The notes below the pieces were generated by a model. The model did no database searches, was not told the origin of the DNA, and saw only the letters and a program-made list of their open reading frames with translations. Positions 1 through 7,593 of a DNA stretch of 64,000 nt are shown one piece after another. Numbering within the stretch: position 1 is the stretch's first letter; each line of letters opens with the position of its first letter. The stretch comes from Dyella nitratireducens (GTDB lineage Bacteria > Pseudomonadota > Gammaproteobacteria > Xanthomonadales > Rhodanobacteraceae): assembly GCF_014642835.1 (NCBI RefSeq), contig NZ_BMJA01000001.1, positions 1,535,267 to 1,599,266 of the forward strand, written 5' to 3'. Made by a program: the position numbers and the translations under genes.

Positions 1-105
1 AAGTCGCCTGCTGTGCGAATCATGCAAACGTGTTGTCCCTCAAGTGCTCGTTACTTTTTTCGCAAAATTTCCCCGGATAGCAGTGCGCGAAAGCGGGAAT
101 GACGG
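1..105. repeat. Dispersed repeat, inverted copy of 53368-53471
   Basis: Read on the minus strand, these about 105 bases match 53368-53471 with only a few differences, including the shared core TTTTGCGAAAAAAGTAACG. The element continues into a REP-like end (GCGGGAATGACGG) at about 91-105. It is cut by, or ends at, the window edge, so its full length cannot be judged here. The rest of the stretch to the porin start at 274 holds no gene that I can support. Confidence 0.8.
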
Positions 106-273
106 GCCTGAGGTGTTTGGTAACGTTTTGACATGTGCATGTAAGCAAGGTGCTCAAGGTATGCACCTACATCACGCATAGGTCCTATTTTCGTATCTGT
201 CTGAAAGCATTGCACTGAAAACACCGAGAAAATCGACTCCACAAAACATCTTTAACTTTTGTTGGAGTTCGCA

Positions 274-1587
274 ATGGAAATGCTGCACCGTTCGAGGAAG
301 TCGCCCGCTATTCGTTTTCTAACTGCTCTGCTGGGACTCGCCGCCGCACCGGCCTTTGCTACAGACGACTCACCGTATCTGTTCGGCGACTGGAACGGCG
401 AACGCACACGTCTCACCGAAAAAGGCATCACCTTCGACTTCGGCTACACCGGCGAAGCCGCGCACAACGCCAGCGGCGGCACGCGACAGGCCACGCGTTA
501 CGCCGATCAATGGTCATTCGGCAGCACGCTCGATCTGGACAAGCTGTGGGGTTGGCGCGGCGGCGAATTCCAGCTGGTGATTACCAACCGTAACGGTCGC
601 AATCTCAGCGACGACGCCGGCCTCGGCGTATACCAACAAGTCCAGGAAGTGTATGGCCGCGGCCAAACCTGGCATCTGACGCTCTTCGCGCTGACGCAGA
701 CATTTTTCAACGGCAAGCTCGAATGGCGTGTGGGCCGACTGCCGGTAGGCACGGACTTCGACAGTCTTCCTTGCGACTTCCAGAACCTCACCTTCTGCGG
801 CTCGCAGCCCGGCAACATCGTGGGCGACTACTGGATCAACTGGCCGGTCAGCCAATGGGCCACCACCGTGAAGTGGAACACCACCGACCAGACCTACGTA
901 AAGCTGGGTGCCTATCAGCTCAACCCGAGTTATGTCGACAACACCTGGGCGCGCAGCAACGGCTGGAAGCTCGGCTTCCCCGGCGGCACCACGGGTGCGC
1001 TGCTGCCGCTTGAATTCGGCTGGACGCCAACCCTCAACGGTTTGCCGGGCCATTACAAACTGGGCGGCTGGTACAACAACGCCGGCGGCGAGCATCTTTA
1101 TTACGACGTGAACAACCAGCCGATCGCACTCACCGGTGCAGCACCCTTGCAGGAAAGCGCGCGCCATGGTGGCTACGTTTCGCTTCAACAACAAGTGACC
1201 GGTGAGGCAGATGGCAAAGGCCTCAGCCTGTTCTTCAACGCCACCATGGCAGACAGCAGCACGTCGGCGGTGGATCGGCAGTTTGCGTTGGGCGCGATGT
1301 TCAACGGCCCCTTCAACCGCAGCAAAGACAGGATCGGCGTTGCCGTGGGCAGCACGCATGGCAGTAACGAACTGATCCGCTATGCACGGCTTTATAACCA
1401 GCTCCAACCCGATGCACGCATGCCAGTGGCGGATACGTACGAACTCGCCAGCGAAGCGTTCTACGACTGGCGCCCGATTCCTTCGCTCAGCCTGCGGCCG
1501 AATCTGCAGTATGTGGTCAATCCTGGCGGCATCACGCAAAACCGCAATGCCTTTGTGCTCGGCTTGAAGACCAGCATGGCGTTCTGA
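274..1587 (+). CDS. oprB: Carbohydrate-selective porin, OprB family
   Basis: A 437-residue outer-membrane beta-barrel porin that would let sugars into the periplasm. Residues 1 to about 29 form a signal peptide ending PAFA. The mature start (SPYLFGDWNGERTRL) is the typical OprB opening, in which the family name motif LFGDWGG/N-R-L-x-x-G-I is recognisable, and the chain ends in Phe (TSMAF), as barrel proteins do. I chose the ATG at 274 because GGAG lies at 262-265; an in-frame TTG at 259 would add five residues and overlap that site. It stands alone, convergent with the peptidase gene, and shares a terminator hairpin with it. Substrate is not shown by the sequence; glucose or an oligosaccharide is usual for the family. 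Confidence 0.88.
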   Translation: MEMLHRSRKSPAIRFLTALLGLAAAPAFATDDSPYLFGDWNGERTRLTEKGITFDFGYTGEAAHNASGGTRQATRYADQWSFGSTLDLDKLWGWRGGEFQLVITNRNGRNLSDDAGLGVYQQVQEVYGRGQTWHLTLFALTQTFFNGKLEWRVGRLPVGTDFDSLPCDFQNLTFCGSQPGNIVGDYWINWPVSQWATTVKWNTTDQTYVKLGAYQLNPSYVDNTWARSNGWKLGFPGGTTGALLPLEFGWTPTLNGLPGHYKLGGWYNNAGGEHLYYDVNNQPIALTGAAPLQESARHGGYVSLQQQVTGEADGKGLSLFFNATMADSSTSAVDRQFALGAMFNGPFNRSKDRIGVAVGSTHGSNELIRYARLYNQLQPDARMPVADTYELASEAFYDWRPIPSLSLRPNLQYVVNPGGITQNRNAFVLGLKTSMAF

Positions 1588-1596
1588 TGAAGAAAA

Positions 1597-1625
1597 GGCA
1601 GGGCTGTCATCACGACAGCCCTGCC
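1597..1625. terminator. Bidirectional terminator hairpin between oprB and the S53 peptidase gene
   Basis: Perfect 12-bp stem (GGCAGGGCTGTC with its complement) around a 5-base loop, ten bases after the porin stop codon. There is an A-rich run before it (AGAAAA), which reads as T-rich for the minus-strand peptidase gene ending at 1663. The position between two convergent genes fits use in both directions. Confidence 0.8.
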
Positions 1626-1662
1626 CACTTCCAACATGCTTCCCTGCACGCCCCGTTAAGCG

Positions 1663-4095
1663 CTATTGGGCGTTCAACTTGACCTCACCGAGCACAAACG
1701 AGGTTTCGTTGCCATTCGTGCCTTTCTGCGTACCGGTGAACTTCAAGGTGAAGGTCTTGCCGATCAGCGAACTGACGTTCACCGAATAGCCCGTGTAGGC
1801 CGAGTTGGCATTGAGGTTGGAATACGTCGCGAGCGTGGTGGTGGTACCGCCGCTGGTGGCCGTCACTTTCAACGTATCGATGGCCGATGACGACGTCTGC
1901 GTGGTATCGATGTGCAGCTGATAGGTCAAGGTCGCCGTGGTATGCCCGGACGGAACCGTCACGGACTGCGACACCGTATCCGTGTGCGCCACCGTATAGC
2001 CATCCAGCCACATGAACCAGCTGCCGGTGTAGGGATTCTCACCCGTGCAGTAATCCGCACTGCTGGAATCGCTGCTGCAGAGCACACCCGAGCTGGCCGT
2101 CCATGACGTGCCGTTGGTGAAGTCCGGGTTGGCAATCACCTGCACCGATCCACCACCGCCGCCGCTGCTCACCGTTACCGAGTGGCTGATGCTGTTGGTA
2201 GCACCGGTGTTGTCGGTCACCTTCAGCGTGACGGTATAGGTACCCGCGGTGGTATAGGTGTGGCTGGGGCTTGCACTGGCCGAGGTGCTGCCGTCACCGA
2301 AGGTCCAGGAATACGCGTTGATGGTGCCACCGCTGTCCGTGGAGGTATTGGTGAAGTTCACGGCCAGGCCGCTCACGCTGTCGGTGAAGCCGGCGACAGG
2401 ATTGCCGCCCGTGCCACCGCCGCCGCCCGTGGCCAAGCTGGCCAGCTGGTTGACGATCACGCTGCCCCAGCCCGTGGTGTAGTCCCAACCGGTACCGGCG
2501 TTCTCGCCACTGTTATTGCCGGAGGTAACGTCGTGGAAAGCAGCCGCGTAGTTGCTCGATGACGACGCAACCTTGTAGATCACCGGCGCGGCAAAACCAA
2601 GGCTCGTGCCATCGGCTTGCAGCACATGTGCCCACATGCCTACGGCCAGCGGTGCGGCCAGGCTGGTGCCGCCGATCTGCTGGTTGGCCTGGCCATCCAC
2701 ATACACCAGCGCACCGCTGACCGGGCTGGCGTCGAAGGCGATGTCTGGCACGCCACGATAGGTCTGGTTGGTGATACCGGCGACGCCCTGCTGCCAGCTC
2801 GGTATGGGCTCGAAGGTGCTGGGGCTGCCGCCCGTGGCGCCTTCGTTCGAGCTGAGGTTGTTCCACACTGTTTCGCTTTGCCAGGTGGTGTTGGGACTGG
2901 TGTACAGCTCAGTGCCGCCCACCGATGTCACGTACTGCGAGCTGGCCGGCCAGCTCGGCGTGACGCCACCGTTGCCGCATTCATCAGCGCCGGAGTCGCC
3001 GGCCGACACGAAGAACGTCTGGCCTTGTGCAACCGCCTGCTTGAACGTGGTGTCGTTCGACGCCGCGGCACCGCTCGACTGCGCGGAGGTTTCGCATTCA
3101 CCCAGCGACACATCGATCGCCTTGAGCAGGTTGTCGGATACGACGTCGTTGTAAACGGTCTGCAGATCCGCATCGCTCAGCGAATTGGCGTTGTAGAAGT
3201 AGTACTGCGATACGCCGGTAAAAGCGATGATGTCCTGGCTGTCCAAATCCCATTCGCCATCGCCGCTGGTGCTGCTGCCGGCATTGGGACCCTTGATGTT
3301 GACCGTCACGTTCGGGTAGGTCGCTTGCAAGTCGCTCTGGATGTTGCTCAAGCTACCCGACGAGACCGAGCCTACCGGCACGGAGGTGACGTTCGCCATG
3401 CCGCTGGCGCCATAGATCGCAGGGAAATCGGAAGGCGCATGGCCGACTGCCGAACCCGTCGCGAATGGCTGCACGTTATTGCCATGTACGACGTTGGGAT
3501 TCAGCCGCTTGGCGAAAACATGCGAGATGCTGACGTTCTGCATGCCGAGTACGGCGTTGACGGTACCTTGCAAGTTGGCAGGAATGTGTACGGGGCTGTT
3601 GTTGGCAAACGCATCACGGCCATCATGCGTTTTCACGTGCACGAAGCTGGTATTGAAGGCCGCCTGGGCCGTATCGGCATGACCATCCGCCTCCACCTGC
3701 GCGCGATTGGCTGCGATATGCACGTTGGTGAATCCGGCACGGGTCAGGTAATCGGCTACCGCCTGTGCTTGTTCCGCGGTGGGCGCGTACAGCGCGTTGA
3801 ACTGCGCGGAGGTCAACGGCTTGAAGCCGGGCTTGGCAAGGTATTGGTCCAGCTGCTGCTCATTGCGCAGTTTGAGTGTCACAACGACGTGCATCGGATG
3901 CGAAAACGCAAGGGCGCCTACGACCTGGTCATCACTACGCAAATTGACTGCAGGATGGATCGCCACCATGGCGGAACTGCTTGCCGATACCGCATTGCCA
4001 GCGGTCGGCAACGGGCTTGCTTCCACGTAGACGGCACTCATCGAAACAAGGCCCAATGCAACAAGCATGGCCTTCATACGAAAACGGCTAGACAT
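1663..4095 (-). CDS. Secreted S53 family (sedolisin/xanthomonalisin-like) serine-carboxyl peptidase with PKD domain
   Basis: An 810-residue exported acid peptidase. Residues 1-27 are a signal peptide; about 40-200 are the pro-kumamolisin activation domain; about 215-555 are the catalytic domain. The Ser-Glu-Asp centre is visible: Glu281 and Asp285 in GDGEWDLDSQD, Asp367 in VSAGDSG, Ser478 in GGTSLAAP. A calcium-site-like segment (HDVTSGNN...WDYTTGWG) closes that domain. A Gly-rich linker leads to a PKD domain (about 567-645, FGDGSTSASASPSHTY) and a further beta-rich C-terminal domain. The frame is open 52 codons further upstream, but GGGGAG stands just before the ATG at 4095 and the signal peptide begins there. 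Likely exported through the type II system in this window, as in Xanthomonas (inference). Confidence 0.9.
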   Translation of the reverse strand: MSSRFRMKAMLVALGLVSMSAVYVEASPLPTAGNAVSASSSAMVAIHPAVNLRSDDQVVGALAFSHPMHVVVTLKLRNEQQLDQYLAKPGFKPLTSAQFNALYAPTAEQAQAVADYLTRAGFTNVHIAANRAQVEADGHADTAQAAFNTSFVHVKTHDGRDAFANNSPVHIPANLQGTVNAVLGMQNVSISHVFAKRLNPNVVHGNNVQPFATGSAVGHAPSDFPAIYGASGMANVTSVPVGSVSSGSLSNIQSDLQATYPNVTVNIKGPNAGSSTSGDGEWDLDSQDIIAFTGVSQYYFYNANSLSDADLQTVYNDVVSDNLLKAIDVSLGECETSAQSSGAAASNDTTFKQAVAQGQTFFVSAGDSGADECGNGGVTPSWPASSQYVTSVGGTELYTSPNTTWQSETVWNNLSSNEGATGGSPSTFEPIPSWQQGVAGITNQTYRGVPDIAFDASPVSGALVYVDGQANQQIGGTSLAAPLAVGMWAHVLQADGTSLGFAAPVIYKVASSSSNYAAAFHDVTSGNNSGENAGTGWDYTTGWGSVIVNQLASLATGGGGGTGGNPVAGFTDSVSGLAVNFTNTSTDSGGTINAYSWTFGDGSTSASASPSHTYTTAGTYTVTLKVTDNTGATNSISHSVTVSSGGGGGSVQVIANPDFTNGTSWTASSGVLCSSDSSSADYCTGENPYTGSWFMWLDGYTVAHTDTVSQSVTVPSGHTTATLTYQLHIDTTQTSSSAIDTLKVTATSGGTTTTLATYSNLNANSAYTGYSVNVSSLIGKTFTLKFTGTQKGTNGNETSFVLGEVKLNAQ

Positions 4096-4767
4096 TAGCT
4101 CACTCCCCAGGAATGTTGAGGACGCACGTACCCACTGAGGTCGCGCGTACCCCATGACAGTGAAGTCGCGCTTGCACGCGACGCCGTTTGAAACCATGGA
4201 CGCCTGCGATTCCCGAGCGTCGGCGTGCTGCTGCTCCCCCTGCGCCACCATGGCAGGCAGTGCCGACTGCAGCGCTCGAACGACGCGTCCCCTTGCAGCG
4301 TGCGTCGTTAGGAATCATTCGCCGCGCCATTCCTTGCGGCGAATACATTTGAAAGTATCGGGCGCAAAAATTATCGTCAAGCAAACGACGGCGTGAAACC
4401 TCACGAAAATCGCGCACACGATAAATTCACGATGCTTAATTGGTTTTTTCAATCGTGCGGTACGCATCGTTTCGCTCAACAAGCACGATCGCTTTTTGCC
4501 GCGCCTCGCGAAACTGGCGGTGGCACGCGACTTTGCATCGTTCGCGTGGCCATGCCAGCGATGACTCGCGCATGTTTCTCCTCACGGCGAGCCATTGTTT
4601 GATAGATCGCAATGATCGCCGCACGCGCAACGTAAGCCAGTCGCAAGCAAGCGGCCATCATTCACTCACCGCAATTTCACGTTCGCACGATCCAATCATT
4701 CGTGCGTTCACGCGATAGGCGTTAACGCGTACTGACAAGCATGAATGCCAGCTGACGTGTGCTCGTA
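4096..4767. other. Intergenic stretch without a supported gene
   Basis: About 670 bases between the peptidase start and the end of the ArsR-type regulator. It holds only short overlapping frames with no recognisable protein, and is locally richer in A and T (around 4370-4480) than its surroundings. The peptidase promoter must lie at its left end; I could not single out -35/-10 boxes. Confidence 0.5.
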
Positions 4768-5466
4768 TCAGTGCTCGATGCGCACACCCAGTTCGGCGAG
4801 CCGGCGCCATCCATCCGGCGTCGGCAACAAGGCACGATTGCGTTGCGCACGACGCAACCAACCAGCGTCAAGCATGGCGCTGGTGATGGCAACACCGAGC
4901 GGGCCACCCAGGTGCAGGCGGCGTTCGGTCCAATCCAGGCAACCACGTCCGCGCAGAAGCAGCAGCGAGTGCATCGATGCCGATGGCCAACCTGCATGCA
5001 CCAGCGCATCCGCCGCAGCCGGCAGCAACAGCATGCCGTCGCTTTCCGCACGCAACCAGCCACGCTGCAGCCATGCTTCACAGAGTGCAACCCCCAGCTG
5101 TCCGGCCAGATGCCGGTAACAGGTGCGTGCACGGCATAGCATGGCGTCACGCGCTCCCGGCTTGGGTGTCACGCGCGTTGCGCTTGGCAAGGCCATGGAT
5201 TCCAGCCATGCCGCGACGTCATCGTTGGCCAGCCGGTAGTAACGGTGCCGCCCCTGCTCGTGCAGAGCAAGCAGGCCACCGTCAAGCAGCCGCTTGAGAT
5301 GAGCGCTGGCGGTGGCTGCGCTGACGCCGGCGATGGCCGCCAATTCACCCGCGGGACGCATGGTGCCATCCATCAGTGCCAGCAGAATGGCGGCACGTGC
5401 CGGCTCGGCCAGCAGGGCGCCCAGTTCGGCCAATTGGTAACGATTGATGAGGCTGGCGTCTGTCAT
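4768..5466 (-). CDS. ArsR-type winged-helix transcriptional regulator with C-terminal extension
   Basis: A 232-residue regulator. Residues about 10-95 form the ArsR winged helix: LAEPARAAILLAL, the recognition helix in GVSAATASAHLKRLLDGG, and the wing GRHRYYRLA. The second half is longer than in metal-sensing ArsR proteins and carries the RTCYRHLAGQLG motif shared by a subgroup of these regulators whose ligand is unknown to me. No CxC metal site is present in the recognition helix. It lies 26 bases after the LysR gene on the same strand, so the two are probably co-transcribed. Target genes are unknown. Confidence 0.85.
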   Translation of the reverse strand: MTDASLINRYQLAELGALLAEPARAAILLALMDGTMRPAGELAAIAGVSAATASAHLKRLLDGGLLALHEQGRHRYYRLANDDVAAWLESMALPSATRVTPKPGARDAMLCRARTCYRHLAGQLGVALCEAWLQRGWLRAESDGMLLLPAAADALVHAGWPSASMHSLLLLRGRGCLDWTERRLHLGGPLGVAITSAMLDAGWLRRAQRNRALLPTPDGWRRLAELGVRIEH

Positions 5467-5492
5467 GGATACAGTCTAGCCAGCGCGGAAAA

Positions 5493-6443
5493 TCAACGTT
5501 TCGCCGGTGCTCGAAGCATGGGCGAGCGGTTGGGCTTTGCCTTCGGTGACGCGGTGGTGCCGGCGTACTCGCTCAAGGCCACAGCAAGATGGTCATACAG
5601 CGCACGCATCAGTGCACTGCGGCGCAGATCCTCGTGCATCACGACCCACGTCTCCATGACCAGCTGGAAGCCGTCCAGAACACGCACCAGCGCAGCATCG
5701 CGCTGCGCAACGCCGCACTGGCAGAAACAGATGCCATAACCTGCACGCAAGGCGGCCATGGCCGCGAGGTCATTATCCGTACGCAGTGCGAAATGCTCAC
5801 GCGTATAAGGCACACCAGCCGGACGCATCGCGCGGATATAAGGCGTTTCATGATCGAAGCCGATCAAGGCATGCGATGCCAGATCCGCCATCGTCTTCGG
5901 ATGGCCATGCGCTTTTAGATAGCGCTTGTGCGCGTACAAACCCAACGCGATGCTCCCCACGTGCCGCGCGACAAGCGCCTCCTGGGTGGGGCGCCCCATG
6001 CGGATCGCGATATCGGCATCGCGGCGCAGCAGGTTTTCCACCTGGCTGGACAACGACAGTTCGATCACCACACCCGGATGGCGTTGCCGGAACGCGGCCA
6101 GCATCGCCGGCAGAACCTCCACGCCGATCACCTCGCTGGCGGCGATGCGTACCACGCCGGACATCGCGTCGTGACGCGTGCTGGCCGCACGGCGCAAGGC
6201 CATCGAGGCCGATGCCATGGCTTGCGCATGCGGCAGCAGGGCGTGCGCCAGCTCGGTGGGTGACAGGCCCTGCGGGGAGCGAGCGAACAGGGATACGCCC
6301 AGTGTTTCCTCCAGCTCGCGGATATGCCGGCCGAGGCTCGGCTGGGTCATGCCCAGCATGCGCGCTGCGCCGGACAAGCTCCCTTCGCGCATGACGGCGA
6401 GGAAGGATCGATACAACTCCCAACCAGGTTCTTTGCTAGTCAT
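5493..6443 (-). CDS. LysR family transcriptional regulator
   Basis: A 316-residue LysR-type regulator. The N-terminal winged helix-turn-helix is clear (FLAVMREGSLSGAARMLGMTQPSLGRHIRELE, about residues 14-45), followed by the effector-binding domain (VRIAASEVIGVEVLPAMLAAF and onward). It is divergent from the epimerase-like gene at 6536 with 92 bases between the two start codons, the classic layout for a LysR regulator and its target. The ArsR-type gene follows on the same strand. The effector is not predictable from the sequence. Confidence 0.9.
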   Translation of the reverse strand: MTSKEPGWELYRSFLAVMREGSLSGAARMLGMTQPSLGRHIRELEETLGVSLFARSPQGLSPTELAHALLPHAQAMASASMALRRAASTRHDAMSGVVRIAASEVIGVEVLPAMLAAFRQRHPGVVIELSLSSQVENLLRRDADIAIRMGRPTQEALVARHVGSIALGLYAHKRYLKAHGHPKTMADLASHALIGFDHETPYIRAMRPAGVPYTREHFALRTDNDLAAMAALRAGYGICFCQCGVAQRDAALVRVLDGFQLVMETWVVMHEDLRRSALMRALYDHLAVALSEYAGTTASPKAKPNRSPMLRAPAKR

Positions 6444-6535
6444 GCATATTTGTATAGCAGATCTACGTTATTAGGCAATTTTCTTTTAGCTTGGCCGGGA
6501 CCAGACTTTGTCCATCCCAACGGAGGACCCACGTC

Positions 6536-7483
6536 ATGAGCACATCAAAAACAGCATTGGTGATCGGCGGAAACGGCGGCATTGGCCGGGAGGCCTGCCT
6601 GGCGTTGAAACGGCATGGATGGCAGGTACGCGCCCTGGTTCGTCGCGTGCCTGCCGAACGCGATGGCATCGAATGGTTCCAGGGCGACGCCATGCAGCAC
6701 GCCGACGTACTCGCTGCTGCCCAAGGCGCAGACGTGATCGTGCACGCGGTCAATCCGCCTGGTTACAAGAACTGGGACACGCAGGTATTGCCGATGCTGG
6801 ACAACACCATCGCTGCCGCCAAGGCAGCGGGCGCACGCATCGTTTTGCCCGGCACGGTGTACAACTTCGGCCCCGATGCTTTCCCCGTGCTGCATGAGGA
6901 TTCACCGCAGCATCCGCGCACGCAAAAAGGTGAGATCCGCGCGGAGATGGAGCAGCGTCTGGCTGACGCATCACGCGAGGGCGTGCGCACATTGATCCTG
7001 CGCTGTGGCGACTTTGTTGGCCCGCATGCCGGCAACAACTGGTTTTCGCAAGGACTGCTCAGCCCGGGCAAACCGGTCACGCAGCTTCGCTATCCCGCCG
7101 ATTACACGCACCAGCATGCCTGGGCTTATCTGCCGGATGTCGCCGAAACGATGGTACGCCTGCTGGAAAGCGAGCAACGGCTGGCCGATTTCGAAGTGTT
7201 CAATTTTGGCGGTTATTGGCTGGATGGCTATGCGTTGGCGGATGCCGTACGCCGCGCTGCCGGGAACCCGCAGATGACGTTGCGCCGCTTTCCCTGGTGG
7301 CTTGTAGCCGTTGCTGCACCGTTTATGGAAACGCTGCGGGAGATGCGCAAGATGCGGTATTTATGGAAGGAAACCATCCAGCTTGATGACACAAAGCTGG
7401 TAGCCCGTCTTGGCGGGAAGCCTTATACGCCGATTGATAACGCGCTACGCGAGACGCTGACGGCGCTTGGCTGCATGAAGTGA
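6536..7483 (+). CDS. NAD(P)-dependent epimerase/reductase-like protein (atypical extended SDR, NmrA-like)
   Basis: A 315-residue Rossmann-fold protein. The nucleotide-binding loop is at the very N-terminus (ALVIGGNGGIGREA), then GADVIVHAVNPPG at the position where epimerases carry the second glycine-rich strand, and a YNFG segment instead of a full YxxxK pair, so catalytic activity as a true epimerase is uncertain. The ATG at 6536 is preceded by GGAGG at 6522-6526; the frame is open 15 codons further upstream but without a binding site. Probably controlled by the divergent LysR gene. Substrate unknown. Confidence 0.8.
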   Translation: MSTSKTALVIGGNGGIGREACLALKRHGWQVRALVRRVPAERDGIEWFQGDAMQHADVLAAAQGADVIVHAVNPPGYKNWDTQVLPMLDNTIAAAKAAGARIVLPGTVYNFGPDAFPVLHEDSPQHPRTQKGEIRAEMEQRLADASREGVRTLILRCGDFVGPHAGNNWFSQGLLSPGKPVTQLRYPADYTHQHAWAYLPDVAETMVRLLESEQRLADFEVFNFGGYWLDGYALADAVRRAAGNPQMTLRRFPWWLVAVAAPFMETLREMRKMRYLWKETIQLDDTKLVARLGGKPYTPIDNALRETLTALGCMK

Positions 7484-7497
7484 CGCCGCTGCCAATC

Positions 7498-7574
7498 GTA
7501 GGTTGGGTTAGCGCAGCGTAACCCAACACGTTCGGTGCGACATGGTTGGGTTACGCTGCGCTAACCCAACCTAC
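7498..7574. repeat. Palindromic repeat pair (GTAGGTTGGGTTAGCG type)
   Basis: Two perfect 30-base inverted arms (7498-7527 and 7545-7574) around a 17-base loop, between the convergent ends of the epimerase-like gene and hrpB. Each arm is itself nearly palindromic (GTTGGGTTA...TAACCCAAC), so the unit can fold either as one long hairpin or two small ones. The outer ends (GTAGGTTGGG / CCCAACCTAC) are the same as in the 41707 and 47527 elements. It may double as a transcription stop for both genes. Confidence 0.9.
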
Positions 7575-7593
7575 AAAACCGCCATCACGCGAA

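Noticed and set aside
128-156. TTGACA as a -35 box for the porin
   Set aside because: A matching -10 at 16-18 bases is missing (TGCTCA), and the site is far from the start codon.
2617-4098. 493-codon open frame on the plus strand
   Set aside because: It is antisense to the S53 peptidase, whose motifs, signal peptide and binding site are clear; the translated sequence is Arg/Gly/Ala-rich without any family feature, typical of GC-rich shadow frames.
7498-7574. Insertion-sequence terminal repeats
   Set aside because: The arms enclose only 17 bases and there is no transposase or target-site duplication; a REP/BIME-type element fits better.
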